A stretch of DNA of 64,000 nucleotides, taken from the NCBI RefSeq assembly GCF_900109555.1, contig NZ_FNZV01000003.1, positions 124,001-188,000 of the forward strand. The letters are read 5' to 3'. Of the stretch, positions 54,949 through 63,895 are shown piece after piece. The notes below the pieces were generated by a model. That model was given only the letters and a program-made list of their open reading frames with translations, ran no database searches and was not told the origin of the DNA. The translations under genes were made by a program, and so were the position numbers. Each line of letters begins with the position of its first letter. Position 1 is the first letter of the stretch. This DNA is from Pacificibacter marinus. GTDB lineage: Bacteria; Pseudomonadota; Alphaproteobacteria; Rhodobacterales; Rhodobacteraceae.

Positions 54949-55458
54949 ATGGCCGATTGTGAAATTTGTGGTGCGTCAGGCACATTGACCGAAGTATCTG
55001 TGGCCCCGCGCCCCGATGCCGTGGCCTTGTGTGACACCTGTGCGGACGGCCTTAAAGGCGAGGTTGTGCCTGAGGGGCATTGGAATGCGCTTTCGACGTC
55101 GATGTGGTCAGAATCAGATGCCGTAAAAGTTTTGTCTTGGCGACTTTTGATGCGCCATGCCGAGGAATCATGGGCCGCAGATGCGCTTGATATGCTCTAC
55201 CTTGAACCTGATGTTGAAGAGTGGGCCAAGTCTGGCGGTCCTGATGTGATCCACCGCGATAGCAATGGCGCTGTTTTGTCGGCGGGCGATACCGTTGTGT
55301 TGATCAAAGATTTGCCTGTTAAAGGCGGTGGATTTACGGCCAAACGCGGAACCGCCGTGCGCGGAATTTCATTGGTGGCCGATAATGCTGGGCATATTGA
55401 AGGCCGCGTCGAAAGCCAACGGATCGTGATTTTGACTGAATTCGTCAAAAAGAAATAA
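54949..55458 (+). CDS. PhnA-like zinc-ribbon protein
   Basis: A 169-residue protein of the PhnA/alkylphosphonate-utilisation-operon protein family. The N-terminus has two C-x2-C pairs (CEIC, CDTC) forming a zinc ribbon, a middle helical part (WRLLMRHAEESW), and a C-terminal SH3-like domain (DGAVLSAGDTVVLIKDLPVKG form, here SNGAVLSAGDTVVLIKDL). In spite of the name it does not cleave phosphonates, and no reaction is known. GGAGG precedes the ATG at 54949; an upstream frame to 54856 is rejected because it lacks a site and family match. Confidence 0.88.
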   Translation: MADCEICGASGTLTEVSVAPRPDAVALCDTCADGLKGEVVPEGHWNALSTSMWSESDAVKVLSWRLLMRHAEESWAADALDMLYLEPDVEEWAKSGGPDVIHRDSNGAVLSAGDTVVLIKDLPVKGGGFTAKRGTAVRGISLVADNAGHIEGRVESQRIVILTEFVKKK

Positions 55459-55485
55459 AGGCGATACAGCGATAAAACGACAAAA

Positions 55486-55513
55486 GGCGCGGGGGGAACC
55501 TCGCGCCATTTTT
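55486..55513 (+). terminator. Rho-independent terminator after the PhnA-like gene
   Basis: GGCGCGGGG pairs with CCTCGCGCC (nine pairs, one wobble) around a short loop, followed by TTTTT at 55509-55513. It lies 27 bases after the stop. Confidence 0.9.
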
Positions 55514-55535
55514 ACATCAAACCATTGATCAAACA

Positions 55536-55569
55536 TAAAAAAACGCTCGATGCGAAAGCACCGAGCGTT
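55536..55569 (-). terminator. Rho-independent terminator after csp
   Basis: AACGCTCG and CGAGCGTT arms form an 8-bp stem. On the minus strand they are followed by a run of seven T (A run at 55537-55543). It faces the plus-strand terminator above, so both transcripts end in this gap. Confidence 0.92.
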
Positions 55570-55589
55570 ATCTCAAACGAGAGTGTAGA

Positions 55590-55796
55590 TTATTCTACAG
55601 TCAAGTTAATCGCAGATTCGCGACCGTCACGGCCAGCTTCGATGTCGAAAGTAACTTTCGCACCGTCGCGAAGACCTGTAAGGCCGGAACGTTCAACAGC
55701 AGAGATGTGAACGAACACGTCTTTGTTGCCACCTTCTGGCTCGATAAAACCGAAACCTTTAGTGGAATTGAACCATTTTACTGTACCATTAGCCAT
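55590..55796 (-). CDS. cspA: Cold-shock protein
   Basis: A 68-residue single cold-shock domain. RNP1 is KGFGFIEP and RNP2 is VFVHISA; the start NGTVKWFNSTK is canonical. It binds single-stranded nucleic acid and melts RNA structure. The upstream 5' leader (from about 55797 on) is AT-rich, as in many csp genes, and may hold a thermosensing structure, which I could not resolve. A strong terminator follows. Full length, no anomalies. Confidence 0.95.
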   Translation of the reverse strand: MANGTVKWFNSTKGFGFIEPEGGNKDVFVHISAVERSGLTGLRDGAKVTFDIEAGRDGRESAINLTVE

Positions 55797-56070
55797 TGTA
55801 TTTTCTCCTTAATCACTGCCCACGATATTGCGGCAGATCGGCGTGTCAGGGGTCTGATCGAAGACTGAGTGCCGGATAAGGGAAAACAGAAGGGTCGATA
55901 GAGATAACGTCGCAAGGCCCATAGAGCACATTTTTCGCCCTATGCAAAGGAAATTTTAATGCACAGCACATTTGATCATATTCCCGCTGACCTTTTTCAA
56001 CCCGCCATGCTATATTTTGTGAAACCAACGGCATAGCCCACTATAGATGGGTGTTAAGGACATATTTACC

Positions 56071-56550
56071 ATGACAACTATTTTGCTCTCCGGGCTCTTA
56101 ATGGGCCTTGGCGCGACAATCGCAATGGATCTCTGGGCGCTCGCCCTGAATCGGGTGTTCGGCGTGGGCCTGTCAAACTGGGGCAACGTAGGCCGTTGGG
56201 TGGTGCATCTGGGCCGTGGCACGATGTTTCACGATAACATCTCAAATGCCGCGCCGGTGCACAACGAAACCACCATCGGCTGGCTGTTCCACTACGCGGT
56301 CGGATTGGCATATGGCGTTGTTTTGGCAGTGATAATGGGCGCGGATTGGCTTGCATCCCCCACGTTTTTACCCGCATGGATATTCGCCATTGTGACCATC
56401 GGCGCGGGGTGGTTTATCTTGCAACCGGGCTTGGGCGTGGGCATCGCCGCGTCCAAAACCGCGACCCCTTGGAAGGCCCGTGGCATGGGACTTTTGGCGC
56501 ACACTGCGTTTGGGTTTGGTCTGTGGATTACGGCTGTTATTTTGGCCTAA
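56071..56550 (+). CDS. DUF2938 membrane protein
   Basis: A 159-residue protein with four or five hydrophobic segments (TTILLSGLLMGLGATIAMDLWALAL form, GWLFHYAVGLAYGVVLAVIMG, AWIFAIVTIGAGWFIL, LLAHTAFGFGLWITAVI), the layout of DUF2938. Conserved bits include NWGNVGRW and HDNISNAAPVHNE. It lies in the inner membrane and has no known role. AAGGA lies 12 bases before the ATG at 56071; the ATG at 56047 is an option. 200 bases upstream separate it from csp (divergent). Confidence 0.82.
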   Translation: MTTILLSGLLMGLGATIAMDLWALALNRVFGVGLSNWGNVGRWVVHLGRGTMFHDNISNAAPVHNETTIGWLFHYAVGLAYGVVLAVIMGADWLASPTFLPAWIFAIVTIGAGWFILQPGLGVGIAASKTATPWKARGMGLLAHTAFGFGLWITAVILA

Positions 56551-56768
56551 AACGACGCGAAGCGCGCGGCGCATCACACGACATAAAACGCATAAATGTT
56601 AACGACACAACAGGGCGGATTTGCCCCGTCTGCACTCCGTCTGCTTTGTGTATGGCTGTCGTATGGCACCTGTCTGCGGTGTGTCGGGCGGCGCGCGATG
56701 GGCAAAAGTGACGTTAACCTTTTGGCGCGAGACTGGGACACTGATCCCATTGTCCTACGAGGTTCGCC

Positions 56769-57155
56769 ATGCGCCGCACCAAAACCGAACAATTTGCCGT
56801 TGACCGTTTTTACAATCGCGCTTCTGAGTTGCGCGATGATTTGTACAGCTTTCAAGACATCAAAGAAATAGTCCCCAAGGCGTGGTTCACGTTGGACCAA
56901 GATATGCCCGCAACGGAAAACAAGGTGAAGGTGACGCTGCGCTTGGATGAAAGCGTGGTCGACTTTTACCGCGCCACGGGCCCCGGTTATCAAGCGCGGA
57001 TCAACCGCGTGCTGGCGACCTATGCGCAATTGCGGATCGGGCAGATCGAGACACGAAACGCCAAGGTCGCCGCCTATCGAAAATCACTGCGCATGGGGAT
57101 TGATCCCGACACCGAAGATATCCACGGCGCACCGCCTGTTGATGTGAAGGAGTGA
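56769..57155 (+). CDS. BrnA-like antitoxin-domain protein
   Basis: A 128-residue protein. Residues 50-95 (KVKVTLRLDESVVDFYRATG, then GYQARINRVLATYAQLR) match the BrnA/DUF4415 antitoxin domain, which binds DNA by a ribbon-helix-helix-like fold and usually neutralises the RNase BrnT. The N-terminal 50 residues are extra compared with typical BrnA (about 80-100 residues). No BrnT gene is beside it, upstream or downstream. It may be an orphan antitoxin or a regulator. The start at 56769 has GAGGTTCGCC upstream, a weak ribosome site. Confidence 0.75.
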   Translation: MRRTKTEQFAVDRFYNRASELRDDLYSFQDIKEIVPKAWFTLDQDMPATENKVKVTLRLDESVVDFYRATGPGYQARINRVLATYAQLRIGQIETRNAKVAAYRKSLRMGIDPDTEDIHGAPPVDVKE

Positions 57156-57272
57156 GCCCTGAGCCGTTTACGGTCTCTACTTTTCAAAGATGCTTGCATC
57201 TTTGACGCGTCTGACCCGCCCCCACGGGTCTGCGCGTTTCACGCACACCTCCTCGGGGCAGTCGCTGGAGGC

Positions 57273-57926
57273 TTAACTTCGTCCTAATTCTACCAGATAA
57301 TTATCCAGAATACGTGGCATGAAGAGTTCAATTCGTTCCTGAATTTTATCTTTATCAGAAGTTTGTGATGCCCAGCGCTCTTCTGAAATTTTGCTTAGCT
57401 CACCGGACCATGCCCTTTTAAGATTGTGAAAGTCGGTATTAAACCGACAGTAGTGCTTGTACTGTGTATAGTGGTTTCCCCCGACTATTCTTCGCAGACC
57501 AATGCGAGCGTATTGATCCCACATTGCAAACTCATTGGGTTTCCAATGTCCTAAAAGCTTGCTGAATAGGGATACGCGTTTTTGAGTTGTAAGCTCGTTT
57601 CTTATATTGTCTTCGATTACTTTACATTTTTCGTGAAATCCGACGAATTGAGCGTTAAATTCATCTTGGTCGCGACCAAGCTCGGTAGCTGGTACAAAAG
57701 TGGTTAGCCATTTACGCATCTCATCGCATTCGCGTGAATTAAGGCCGCGTGTAACCGAGTAGTCGGCGCCAAATCCTCTAAATCGAGAAAAGGTTTGTAG
57801 AATAGGTAGTGCGCCAAAGTCGCCTTTATATAGGTAGTCGTCTTCCCACCATTCCCAGTTGGTCGCAGCATCATCGGTGGCTTTTTTGAGAATTGTGCTA
57901 TCTGGATGTGAAATTGTATTTGTCAT
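57273..57926 (-). CDS. Unknown 217-residue protein
   Basis: I do not recognise this protein. It is soluble in appearance, with no signal peptide or membrane segment, and is rich in aromatic and charged residues (NWEWWEDDYLYKGDFG, FSRFRGFGADYSV, GHWKPNEFAMWDQYARIGLRR, NHYTQYKHYCRFN). The middle W-Y-A-R-I-G-L-R-R portion resembles the tail of nucleotide-binding or DNA-binding helical proteins, but this is only impression. Its base composition is clearly AT-richer than the neighbours, a sign of transfer. GGGAAA lies 9 bases before the ATG. It is oriented like ettA and separated from it by a bidirectional terminator. Role unknown. Confidence 0.7.
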   Translation of the reverse strand: MTNTISHPDSTILKKATDDAATNWEWWEDDYLYKGDFGALPILQTFSRFRGFGADYSVTRGLNSRECDEMRKWLTTFVPATELGRDQDEFNAQFVGFHEKCKVIEDNIRNELTTQKRVSLFSKLLGHWKPNEFAMWDQYARIGLRRIVGGNHYTQYKHYCRFNTDFHNLKRAWSGELSKISEERWASQTSDKDKIQERIELFMPRILDNYLVELGRS

Positions 57927-57941
57927 TCAATGTTTCCCAAT

Positions 57942-57973
57942 AAAAAAGCCCCGCCAGTAGACGGGGCCTTTTT
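57942..57973. terminator. Bidirectional terminator between ettA and the unknown gene
   Basis: GCCCCG and CGGGGC pair around an 8-base loop (57948-57967), with six A on the left (minus-strand T run) and five T on the right. It closes the ettA transcript on the minus strand, 100 bases beyond its stop. Confidence 0.9.
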
Positions 57974-58078
57974 ATATGAGCACTCAGTTGCGCTTGAGGC
58001 AAGCATCACATGTGGGTCGAAAGGAGGAGCGAGCGCTCAGTGAACTGTCTCGCCCCCTCGTAATAAACGCTTTGCGTT

Positions 58079-59737
58079 TTAGGACCGAACAAACTTTTTG
58101 TGCTTCAAGCGTTTTGGCTCAAGGGCGTCTGCGCCGAGGCGACGTTTTTTGTCTTCCTCATAGTCTTCAAAGTTGCCTTCGAACCATTCGACGTGGGCAT
58201 CGCCTTCGAACGCCAGAATGTGGGTACAGATGCGGTCAAGGAAGAAGCGATCGTGCGAGATCACGACAGCACAGCCTGAGAAATCTGTCAGGGCATCTTC
58301 GAGGGCGCGCAGTGTATCGACATCAAGGTCATTGGTCGGCTCATCGAGCAACAAAACGTTGCCGCCAGCGCGCAGCAAGCGTGCCATGTGAACGCGGTTG
58401 CGTTCGCCGCCTGACAGGATACCGACTTTTTTCTGTTGATCGCCGCCTTTGAAGTTAAAGGTCGAACAATATGCGCGGCCGTTGACCTCGGCATCGCCCA
58501 GCATGATGATGTCTTGGCCATCGGAAATGGCTTCGAACACGGTGGCGTTGGCGTCTAGGTCATCGCGGGATTGATCGACGTATGACAGTTTGACGGTGTC
58601 GCCGTATTCCACGGTGCCTTCATCGGGTTGTTCTTGGCCCGTGAGCATACGGAACAGCGTGGTCTTACCCGCGCCGTTGGGGCCGATCACGCCCACAATG
58701 CCACCGGGTGGCAAAGAGAATTCAAGGTCTTCGACCAAAAGCTTATCGCCCATGGCTTTTTTCAAGCCGTTGACTTCGATCACTTTATTGCCAAGGCGCG
58801 GGCCGTTGGGGATGACGATTTGGGCGCGGCCCACTTTGTCACGCTCGGATTGTCCTGCAAGTTCGTTGTAGGAATTGATCCGCGCTTTTTGTTTGGCTTG
58901 GCGCGCTTTGGGCGACTGACGCATCCATTCAAGTTCGCGTTCAAGGGTCTTTTGTTTTGACTTATCTTCACGGGATTCTTGGGACAGGCGTTTGGCTTTT
59001 TGTTCAAGCCATGAGGAATAGTTGCCTTCCCAAGGGACGCCCGCGCCACGGTCGAGTTCCAAGATCCAGCTGGTGATGTCATCAAGGAAGTAGCGGTCGT
59101 GGGTGACGATAAGGATGGTGCCTTTGTAGTCGATCAAGTGCTGTTGCAGCCAAGCGATTGTTTCAGCGTCAAGGTGGTTGGTCGGCTCATCGAGCAGCAA
59201 CATATCGGGCGCTTCGAGCAAGAGTTTGCACAGGGCCACGCGACGCTTTTCACCACCGGACAGATTGGCGACATCGGCGTCATCGGCAGGGCAACGCAGG
59301 GCTTCCATCGACACGTCAACTTGGCTGTCGAGATCCCACAGGTTTTGTGCGTCGATCTCGTCTTGCAGCTTGGCCATTTCGTCGGCGGTTTCATCGGAAT
59401 AGTTCATCGCGAGTTCGTTGTAGCGATCGAGAATGGCTTTCTTTTCGGCCACGCCCAGCATCACGTTTTCGCGCACGGATAGAGTTTCGTCCAATGTGGG
59501 TTCTTGCGGCAGGTAGCCGACTTTCGCGCCCTCGGCCGCCCAAGCTTCGCCTTGGAATTCTTTATCCATGCCAGCCATGATGCGCATCAGCGTGGATTTA
59601 CCCGTGCCGTTGACGCCGACCACACCGATTTTCACACCGGGGAGGAAGTTGAGGCGGATGTTTTCAAACACCTTTTTCCCGCCGGGGTAGGTTTTGGACA
59701 CGCCGTCCATGAAGTAAACGAATTTATTAGCTGCCAT
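58079..59737 (-). CDS. ettA: Energy-dependent translational throttle protein EttA (ABC-F)
   Basis: A 552-residue ABC-F protein with two ATPase domains and no membrane part. Walker A motifs are GVNGTGKST and GPNGAGKTT; signatures are LSGGEKRRVAL and LSGGERNRVHMAR; Walker B regions end in LLDEPTNHLD and LLDEPTNDLD. Between the domains is the interdomain linker (SSWLEQKAKRLSQESREDK) that touches tRNA in the ribosomal E site. EttA gates entry into elongation when ADP is high. AAAGGAG precedes the ATG at 59737. Flanked by two AT-rich genes. Confidence 0.95.
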   Translation of the reverse strand: MAANKFVYFMDGVSKTYPGGKKVFENIRLNFLPGVKIGVVGVNGTGKSTLMRIMAGMDKEFQGEAWAAEGAKVGYLPQEPTLDETLSVRENVMLGVAEKKAILDRYNELAMNYSDETADEMAKLQDEIDAQNLWDLDSQVDVSMEALRCPADDADVANLSGGEKRRVALCKLLLEAPDMLLLDEPTNHLDAETIAWLQQHLIDYKGTILIVTHDRYFLDDITSWILELDRGAGVPWEGNYSSWLEQKAKRLSQESREDKSKQKTLERELEWMRQSPKARQAKQKARINSYNELAGQSERDKVGRAQIVIPNGPRLGNKVIEVNGLKKAMGDKLLVEDLEFSLPPGGIVGVIGPNGAGKTTLFRMLTGQEQPDEGTVEYGDTVKLSYVDQSRDDLDANATVFEAISDGQDIIMLGDAEVNGRAYCSTFNFKGGDQQKKVGILSGGERNRVHMARLLRAGGNVLLLDEPTNDLDVDTLRALEDALTDFSGCAVVISHDRFFLDRICTHILAFEGDAHVEWFEGNFEDYEEDKKRRLGADALEPKRLKHKKFVRS

Positions 59738-59821
59738 GAGCCGCGCTCCTTTGGAGAATAACGATTTGAGACGGTTTACCGTGTGTGAGCGAGAAGGGGA
59801 AGGGGCGGTCAAAGATGTTTA

Positions 59822-60895
59822 CTAGAAAGGAATTTCTTCGTCGTCCATTCGGATACTTGTGCGGATTTTTCCGGATGTAACTTTCAAACTTTTGGTATGC
59901 AAACCTGCAATCGTCAGTCGTCTAATGATTTTTCTTGCTAGATCAGCAAATGGTACATTTCCTTCTTCGTAGAACAGACCTGCTTCAATAAAATAGCACC
60001 ACAGAAGGTCAAAAGATTCCGAAGTCACGCTGTGTCCATTCAGAGCATTTTTTTCACATACGACGGCTAGTAGTTGACCCATTGTCTCGCGTGTAGCGGT
60101 CTTATCAAGCACAAAGTATTCTTCGTCATTCCAATCGTTATATGAGATTTGAGCACTGCGATGAAATGCTATGAAAAATGAAAGCCAAGTCCCACTGATA
60201 CTTGCGAGCAAATCGTTGTTATCATAACCGCCGATATTCGCGTGTGTGTGAATTTGAACTTCGACAGTATCTTGTAAATCAGGAAGTTCAGGCAAGCTCG
60301 ATGTTTCAAATGCGGGATGTTTGAAAATTTCCAATTTTTTGTTTTCTTTACGCAGCGCTTCAAGTTCTTGAAGCGCTGCGGTGCTGGCAATTGTATCGCC
60401 CTTTACCCATCCGGTGCGTTTTTTGGTCTTTTTTGCGTGATCAACGGCTTCTCGAACACATAGCTTTAGTCCGTCTGTCGTGTCCCAACTTTTTCTAATG
60501 CGACCGTCCGATGCCAATGCTGTGAATGTCTTAAGCTTTTCGTGTCCTTCTGAGGTTTCCTCAGTTTTGTTGCGCGGCAATTCTTCTGGATTTGAGTGCA
60601 CAAGAACAATAACAGGCACGCCTGTTTCAACGGCATGATGAAACTCTTTTTCGGTATAGCTTTGTCCATCTGAGGTAATTGATCCGTATCGGCCGCCAAT
60701 GATTAAAATGTAATAGTCACAGGCCTCAATAAGCGGTTTGATGTATTCGAGTTGCTCTTCGTCAGAAGCTGGAAAGGACTCCATTTGAACAGGGAAGTCT
60801 CCCATGCTGATCAAAGTGTCTTGGACCGCTCGCCGTTCTTCTTTGAGGTCTTCGTAGGTAGAACTAATAAATACTTGGTATCTTTTGTCAGTCAT
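59822..60895 (-). CDS. DUF4062 domain protein (possible defence or signalling protein)
   Basis: A 357-residue protein. Residues 5-150 form a DUF4062 domain, related to TIR/SEFIR folds: YQVFISSTYEDLKEERRAV, then a FPVQMESFPAS strand, then CDYYILIIGGRYGSI, then the SYTEKEFHHAVETGVPVIVLV segment. The start at 60895 lacks a ribosome site; the frame is open 52 codons upstream but that stretch is not domain-like. The C-terminal half, after a coiled region (ALQELEALRKENKKLE), is unrecognised, with HANIGGYDNNDLLAS and a helical part with SESFDLLWCYFIEAGLFYEE. DUF4062 modules occur in antiphage and signalling proteins, often beside NTPase domains. No NTPase domain is seen. Sequence is AT-rich. Confidence 0.8.
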   Translation of the reverse strand: MTDKRYQVFISSTYEDLKEERRAVQDTLISMGDFPVQMESFPASDEEQLEYIKPLIEACDYYILIIGGRYGSITSDGQSYTEKEFHHAVETGVPVIVLVHSNPEELPRNKTEETSEGHEKLKTFTALASDGRIRKSWDTTDGLKLCVREAVDHAKKTKKRTGWVKGDTIASTAALQELEALRKENKKLEIFKHPAFETSSLPELPDLQDTVEVQIHTHANIGGYDNNDLLASISGTWLSFFIAFHRSAQISYNDWNDEEYFVLDKTATRETMGQLLAVVCEKNALNGHSVTSESFDLLWCYFIEAGLFYEEGNVPFADLARKIIRRLTIAGLHTKSLKVTSGKIRTSIRMDDEEIPF

Positions 60896-61062
60896 AATTA
60901 AAATCTGGCCATATATACGTTTGTTAAAGAACGTGAACCAGAGTTGTTGATTAAGCAATAGGGGCCTTAGCAGAAGAATGCCCTCGCATTGGCAACCCCA
61001 CACCACGCCCAGCGTGTTTAGCCAATTGACACAAAAGCATTTCCCCACCACAACCTGCGCTC

Positions 61063-61668
61063 ATGCGTCATGCTTTGCCATATGCTCGTGCTGGTCAGGT
61101 GATCGGTTTGCTCGGGGGGTCTTTTGATCCCGCGCATGAGGGCCATGTGCATATCACCAAAGCAGCGCTCAAACGGTTTGATTTGGACCGTGTGTGGTGG
61201 CTGGTCAGCCCTGCCAATCCGCTCAAATCCGTCGGCCCAGCGCCGATTGAAAAACGGTTGCAGCGCGCGCGGGCGGTGATGGATCATCCTCGGGTTGAAG
61301 TGACCGATTTGGAAAGCCAATTGGGCACGCGGTATACGGCGCAGATGCTGGACAAGCTGCATCAGATGTATCCCGGAGTGACGTTTGTTTGGCTTATGGG
61401 TGCAGATAATTTAAAGCAATTTCATCGTTGGCAAAACTGGCGCGGTATTTTGGCGACGACACCTATTGGTGTGATTGCGCGCCCCGGTCAGCGCGTTGCG
61501 GCGCGCACGTCAGTGGCGGCGAGTATTTTTGAATGTGCAAGGCTGCCAGCACGAGCATCGCATTTGTTGGGCCAAGTGGGCACGCCTGCGTGGTGTTTTG
61601 TGAATGTGCCGATGAATGACGCGTCATCGACTGAAATTCGCAACGCGGGCGATTGGCAACGCGGCTGA
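61063..61668 (+). CDS. nadD: Nicotinate-nucleotide adenylyltransferase
   Basis: A 201-residue enzyme that transfers AMP from ATP to nicotinate mononucleotide. The start motif is [19 protein letters not shown], with the H-x-G-H pair, followed by [22 protein letters not shown] and, near the end, DASSTEIRN, the ISSTxIR phosphate motif. Start ATG at 61063. It precedes dacB with a 67-base gap. NadE is the next enzyme of the pathway and lies at 39395 in the same window. Confidence 0.93.
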   Translation: MRHALPYARAGQVIGLLGGSFDPAHEGHVHITKAALKRFDLDRVWWLVSPANPLKSVGPAPIEKRLQRARAVMDHPRVEVTDLESQLGTRYTAQMLDKLHQMYPGVTFVWLMGADNLKQFHRWQNWRGILATTPIGVIARPGQRVAARTSVAASIFECARLPARASHLLGQVGTPAWCFVNVPMNDASSTEIRNAGDWQRG

Positions 61669-61735
61669 GCGATGAAGCACGATTTTACCATCCTGCCGAC
61701 TTGCAGCCGCCCTGAGATCAAGGTTTACTCCGCGC

Positions 61736-63280
61736 ATGTTGAATAAGAACCACACCAGATCTACGACTGTTTTGACGCGCCGCACCGCGCTGGGCTTGAT
61801 GTTTGGCGGTGTGGCGGGGGCGGCGATGGCGCAAACCGTGCCGTCTGTTGATCGCTCGCCCTTTCCCAAAGCGCGCCCTGAGGGACTGCACAAGCGTGCT
61901 GTGCCATCGGGTGCAGATTTGGTGGCGCAGGCAGGCGTGTCTGGCGCGGTGTCTTATGCGGTGGCCACGTTGCATGGCGAGACTGCGGGCGAGATTTTAG
62001 AGACACGCGGGCCAGTGTTGCGGATGCCGCCAGCATCAGTCGCGAAAGTCACCACATCGATTTATGCGCTAGAGCATTTGGGGCCTGATTTTACCTTTCA
62101 AACCAAGGTGATCGCAGCGGGGCCAGTCGTCGACGGCAAGATCGTGGGCGATTTGATTTTGCAAGGCAGCGGCGATCCCACGTTGGATACCGATATGTTG
62201 GGCGACTTGGCGGGGCAGTTGGCCGCGCAGGGGGTAACGGGCATCACGGGCGGGTTTTATGTAGATGGTACAGCGTTGCCGCGCATCGAGATTATAGACA
62301 ACGAGCAGACCGAATACGCGGGATATAATCCGACGATTACGGGGCTGAATGTGAACTACAATCGCGTGCATTTCGAATGGAAAAAGCAGGGCGATGGGTT
62401 TGCGTTAAAGATGGATGCGCGGGCCAAAAGATTTGCGCCGGATGTGAAGATTGCATCGATGACGATTGCGGATCGGGGTCTGCCAGTGTTCGATCATGTG
62501 GCGGGGCAGGGGCGCGATGATTGGAGCGTGGCGCGGTCTGCGTTGGGCAATGGCGGTGCGCGGTGGTTGCCGGTGCGTTTGCCAGTGCTGTACGCGGGCG
62601 AAGTTTTTGCCGCTGTGGCGCAGGCGCAAGGGGTGCTGTTGCCTAAAGCGCAGCCGATTGTGGCACGCGGGGACAGTGCCGTGCCGTTGACGGAAATTGC
62701 CCGTCACGACAGCGCGGCTTTGACTGATCTTGTGCGCGATATGTTGAAATACTCCACCAATTTGACGGCGGAAATTTTGGGTCTGGCGGCCAGTCGAGCC
62801 CGCGGATTGGACCCGAAAGATTTGAAAAGCTCGGCACAGGCGATGTCTACGTGGGCGCAAACGCGGCTTGGCACGCGTCATTTGGCGTTTGTCGATCATT
62901 CCGGATTGGGCGGCGCATCTTTGGTGAGCACGACGGATATGGTGCGGCTTTTGTCTGCGTCAGGCGTGGAGGCTTTGATCGGGCCGTTGTTGAAACCCAT
63001 CGCGCCGCGAGATGATGCCTATGAGGTGATCAAGACGCCGAGCTTTGGCATCGACGCCAAAACCGGCACGCTGGATTTTGTATCGACTTTGGCGGGGTAT
63101 ATCACCGCACCAGATGGCACGCGGCTTGCCTTTGCCAGTTTCGCGGCGGATGTGCCCGCGCGGGTGCAGGCCAAAGCGCTGGGGCTTGAGGTGCCACGCG
63201 GGGCGCGCACGTTTAATGCCCGTGCCAAACGGTTGCACCAAGCGCTGATCGCGCGCTGGGCCGTGGTGTATGGCAGCTAG
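61736..63280 (+). CDS. dacB: D-alanyl-D-alanine carboxypeptidase/endopeptidase (PBP4 type)
   Basis: A 514-residue class C penicillin-binding protein. After a Tat-like or Sec signal (TRRTALGLMFGGVAGAAMA, with an RR pair), the active serine lies in PPASVAKVTT, the second motif is YSTNLTAE (S-T-N), and the third is DAKTGTL (KTG). The inserted domain between first and second motifs is typical of PBP4. It trims or cleaves peptidoglycan crosslinks in the periplasm. All three motifs are intact. It follows nadD, likely as a transcription unit. Confidence 0.93.
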   Translation: MLNKNHTRSTTVLTRRTALGLMFGGVAGAAMAQTVPSVDRSPFPKARPEGLHKRAVPSGADLVAQAGVSGAVSYAVATLHGETAGEILETRGPVLRMPPASVAKVTTSIYALEHLGPDFTFQTKVIAAGPVVDGKIVGDLILQGSGDPTLDTDMLGDLAGQLAAQGVTGITGGFYVDGTALPRIEIIDNEQTEYAGYNPTITGLNVNYNRVHFEWKKQGDGFALKMDARAKRFAPDVKIASMTIADRGLPVFDHVAGQGRDDWSVARSALGNGGARWLPVRLPVLYAGEVFAAVAQAQGVLLPKAQPIVARGDSAVPLTEIARHDSAALTDLVRDMLKYSTNLTAEILGLAASRARGLDPKDLKSSAQAMSTWAQTRLGTRHLAFVDHSGLGGASLVSTTDMVRLLSASGVEALIGPLLKPIAPRDDAYEVIKTPSFGIDAKTGTLDFVSTLAGYITAPDGTRLAFASFAADVPARVQAKALGLEVPRGARTFNARAKRLHQALIARWAVVYGS

Positions 63281-63293
63281 TGGCTTGAGTTGA

Positions 63294-63716
63294 TTATAGC
63301 GTGATGTAACGCGCGCGAGCGCCACGTTCGATGGCGGCGGCGTGCAGGCGATCCAGATCAAGTTCGTACCGGATTTCTTCGAGCAAGCGCAGTTCTGCTT
63401 CGCGGGTTCTGCCATCGGATGCTGCCACGTCACAGGCCAGCGCATAGGCGGTCTCGAAAAGGCGCTCTGGCAGGTTGTCTCGCACAAGGCCAAACAGCGC
63501 ATCCAGACCGTCTTCTTCGGAAAACAGATCAAAGACAGTCGAAGAGACCGTTTTGATCCGGTCCGCATCGTATTTGGCAAAAACAGGCAAATGATTGACG
63601 ATGGTTTCGATCGTCATCAGTTCCGAGGTGCGGATATTTTCATCGGATACAGACACAGCGACCATGATGGCCACAAGACAATCTTGTTCGGTCATAGAAT
63701 GTGGAGCGTCTGTCAT
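63294..63716 (-). CDS. TerB-family (tellurite-resistance B-like) protein
   Basis: A 140-residue all-helical protein. The domain is TerB-like: EQDCLVAIMVAVSVSDENIR, ELMTIETIVNHLPVF, and ALACDVAASDGRTREAELRLLEEI. The acidic surfaces near helix ends are thought to bind metal ions. No signal peptide. Its stop lies 13 bases from the dacB stop (convergent). Roles in stress response or membrane processes are inferred for the family; no gene around it points to tellurite resistance. The ATG at 63716 precedes TerB homology by few residues. Confidence 0.82.
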   Translation of the reverse strand: MTDAPHSMTEQDCLVAIMVAVSVSDENIRTSELMTIETIVNHLPVFAKYDADRIKTVSSTVFDLFSEEDGLDALFGLVRDNLPERLFETAYALACDVAASDGRTREAELRLLEEIRYELDLDRLHAAAIERGARARYITL

Positions 63717-63895
63717 GAGTTGTCCTTTGGGGCTGGGGTGTCTTTAAGATATGCGGATGGGGGGGCTCATTCAAGCACCGTGGCGGATTTAGCGGGTCTT
63801 TTGGCGCAGATATTGTTGACCAAAGCCCGCATGCGCAATACATGAGGCACTTGCGGCCACGGGGGTCGCACCAATTGATTTCAAGGATTGCTATC

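Noticed and set aside
55846-56034. 62-codon minus-strand frame upstream of csp
   Set aside because: No ribosome site or recognisable protein; it falls in the csp leader and upstream gap. Treated as noncoding.
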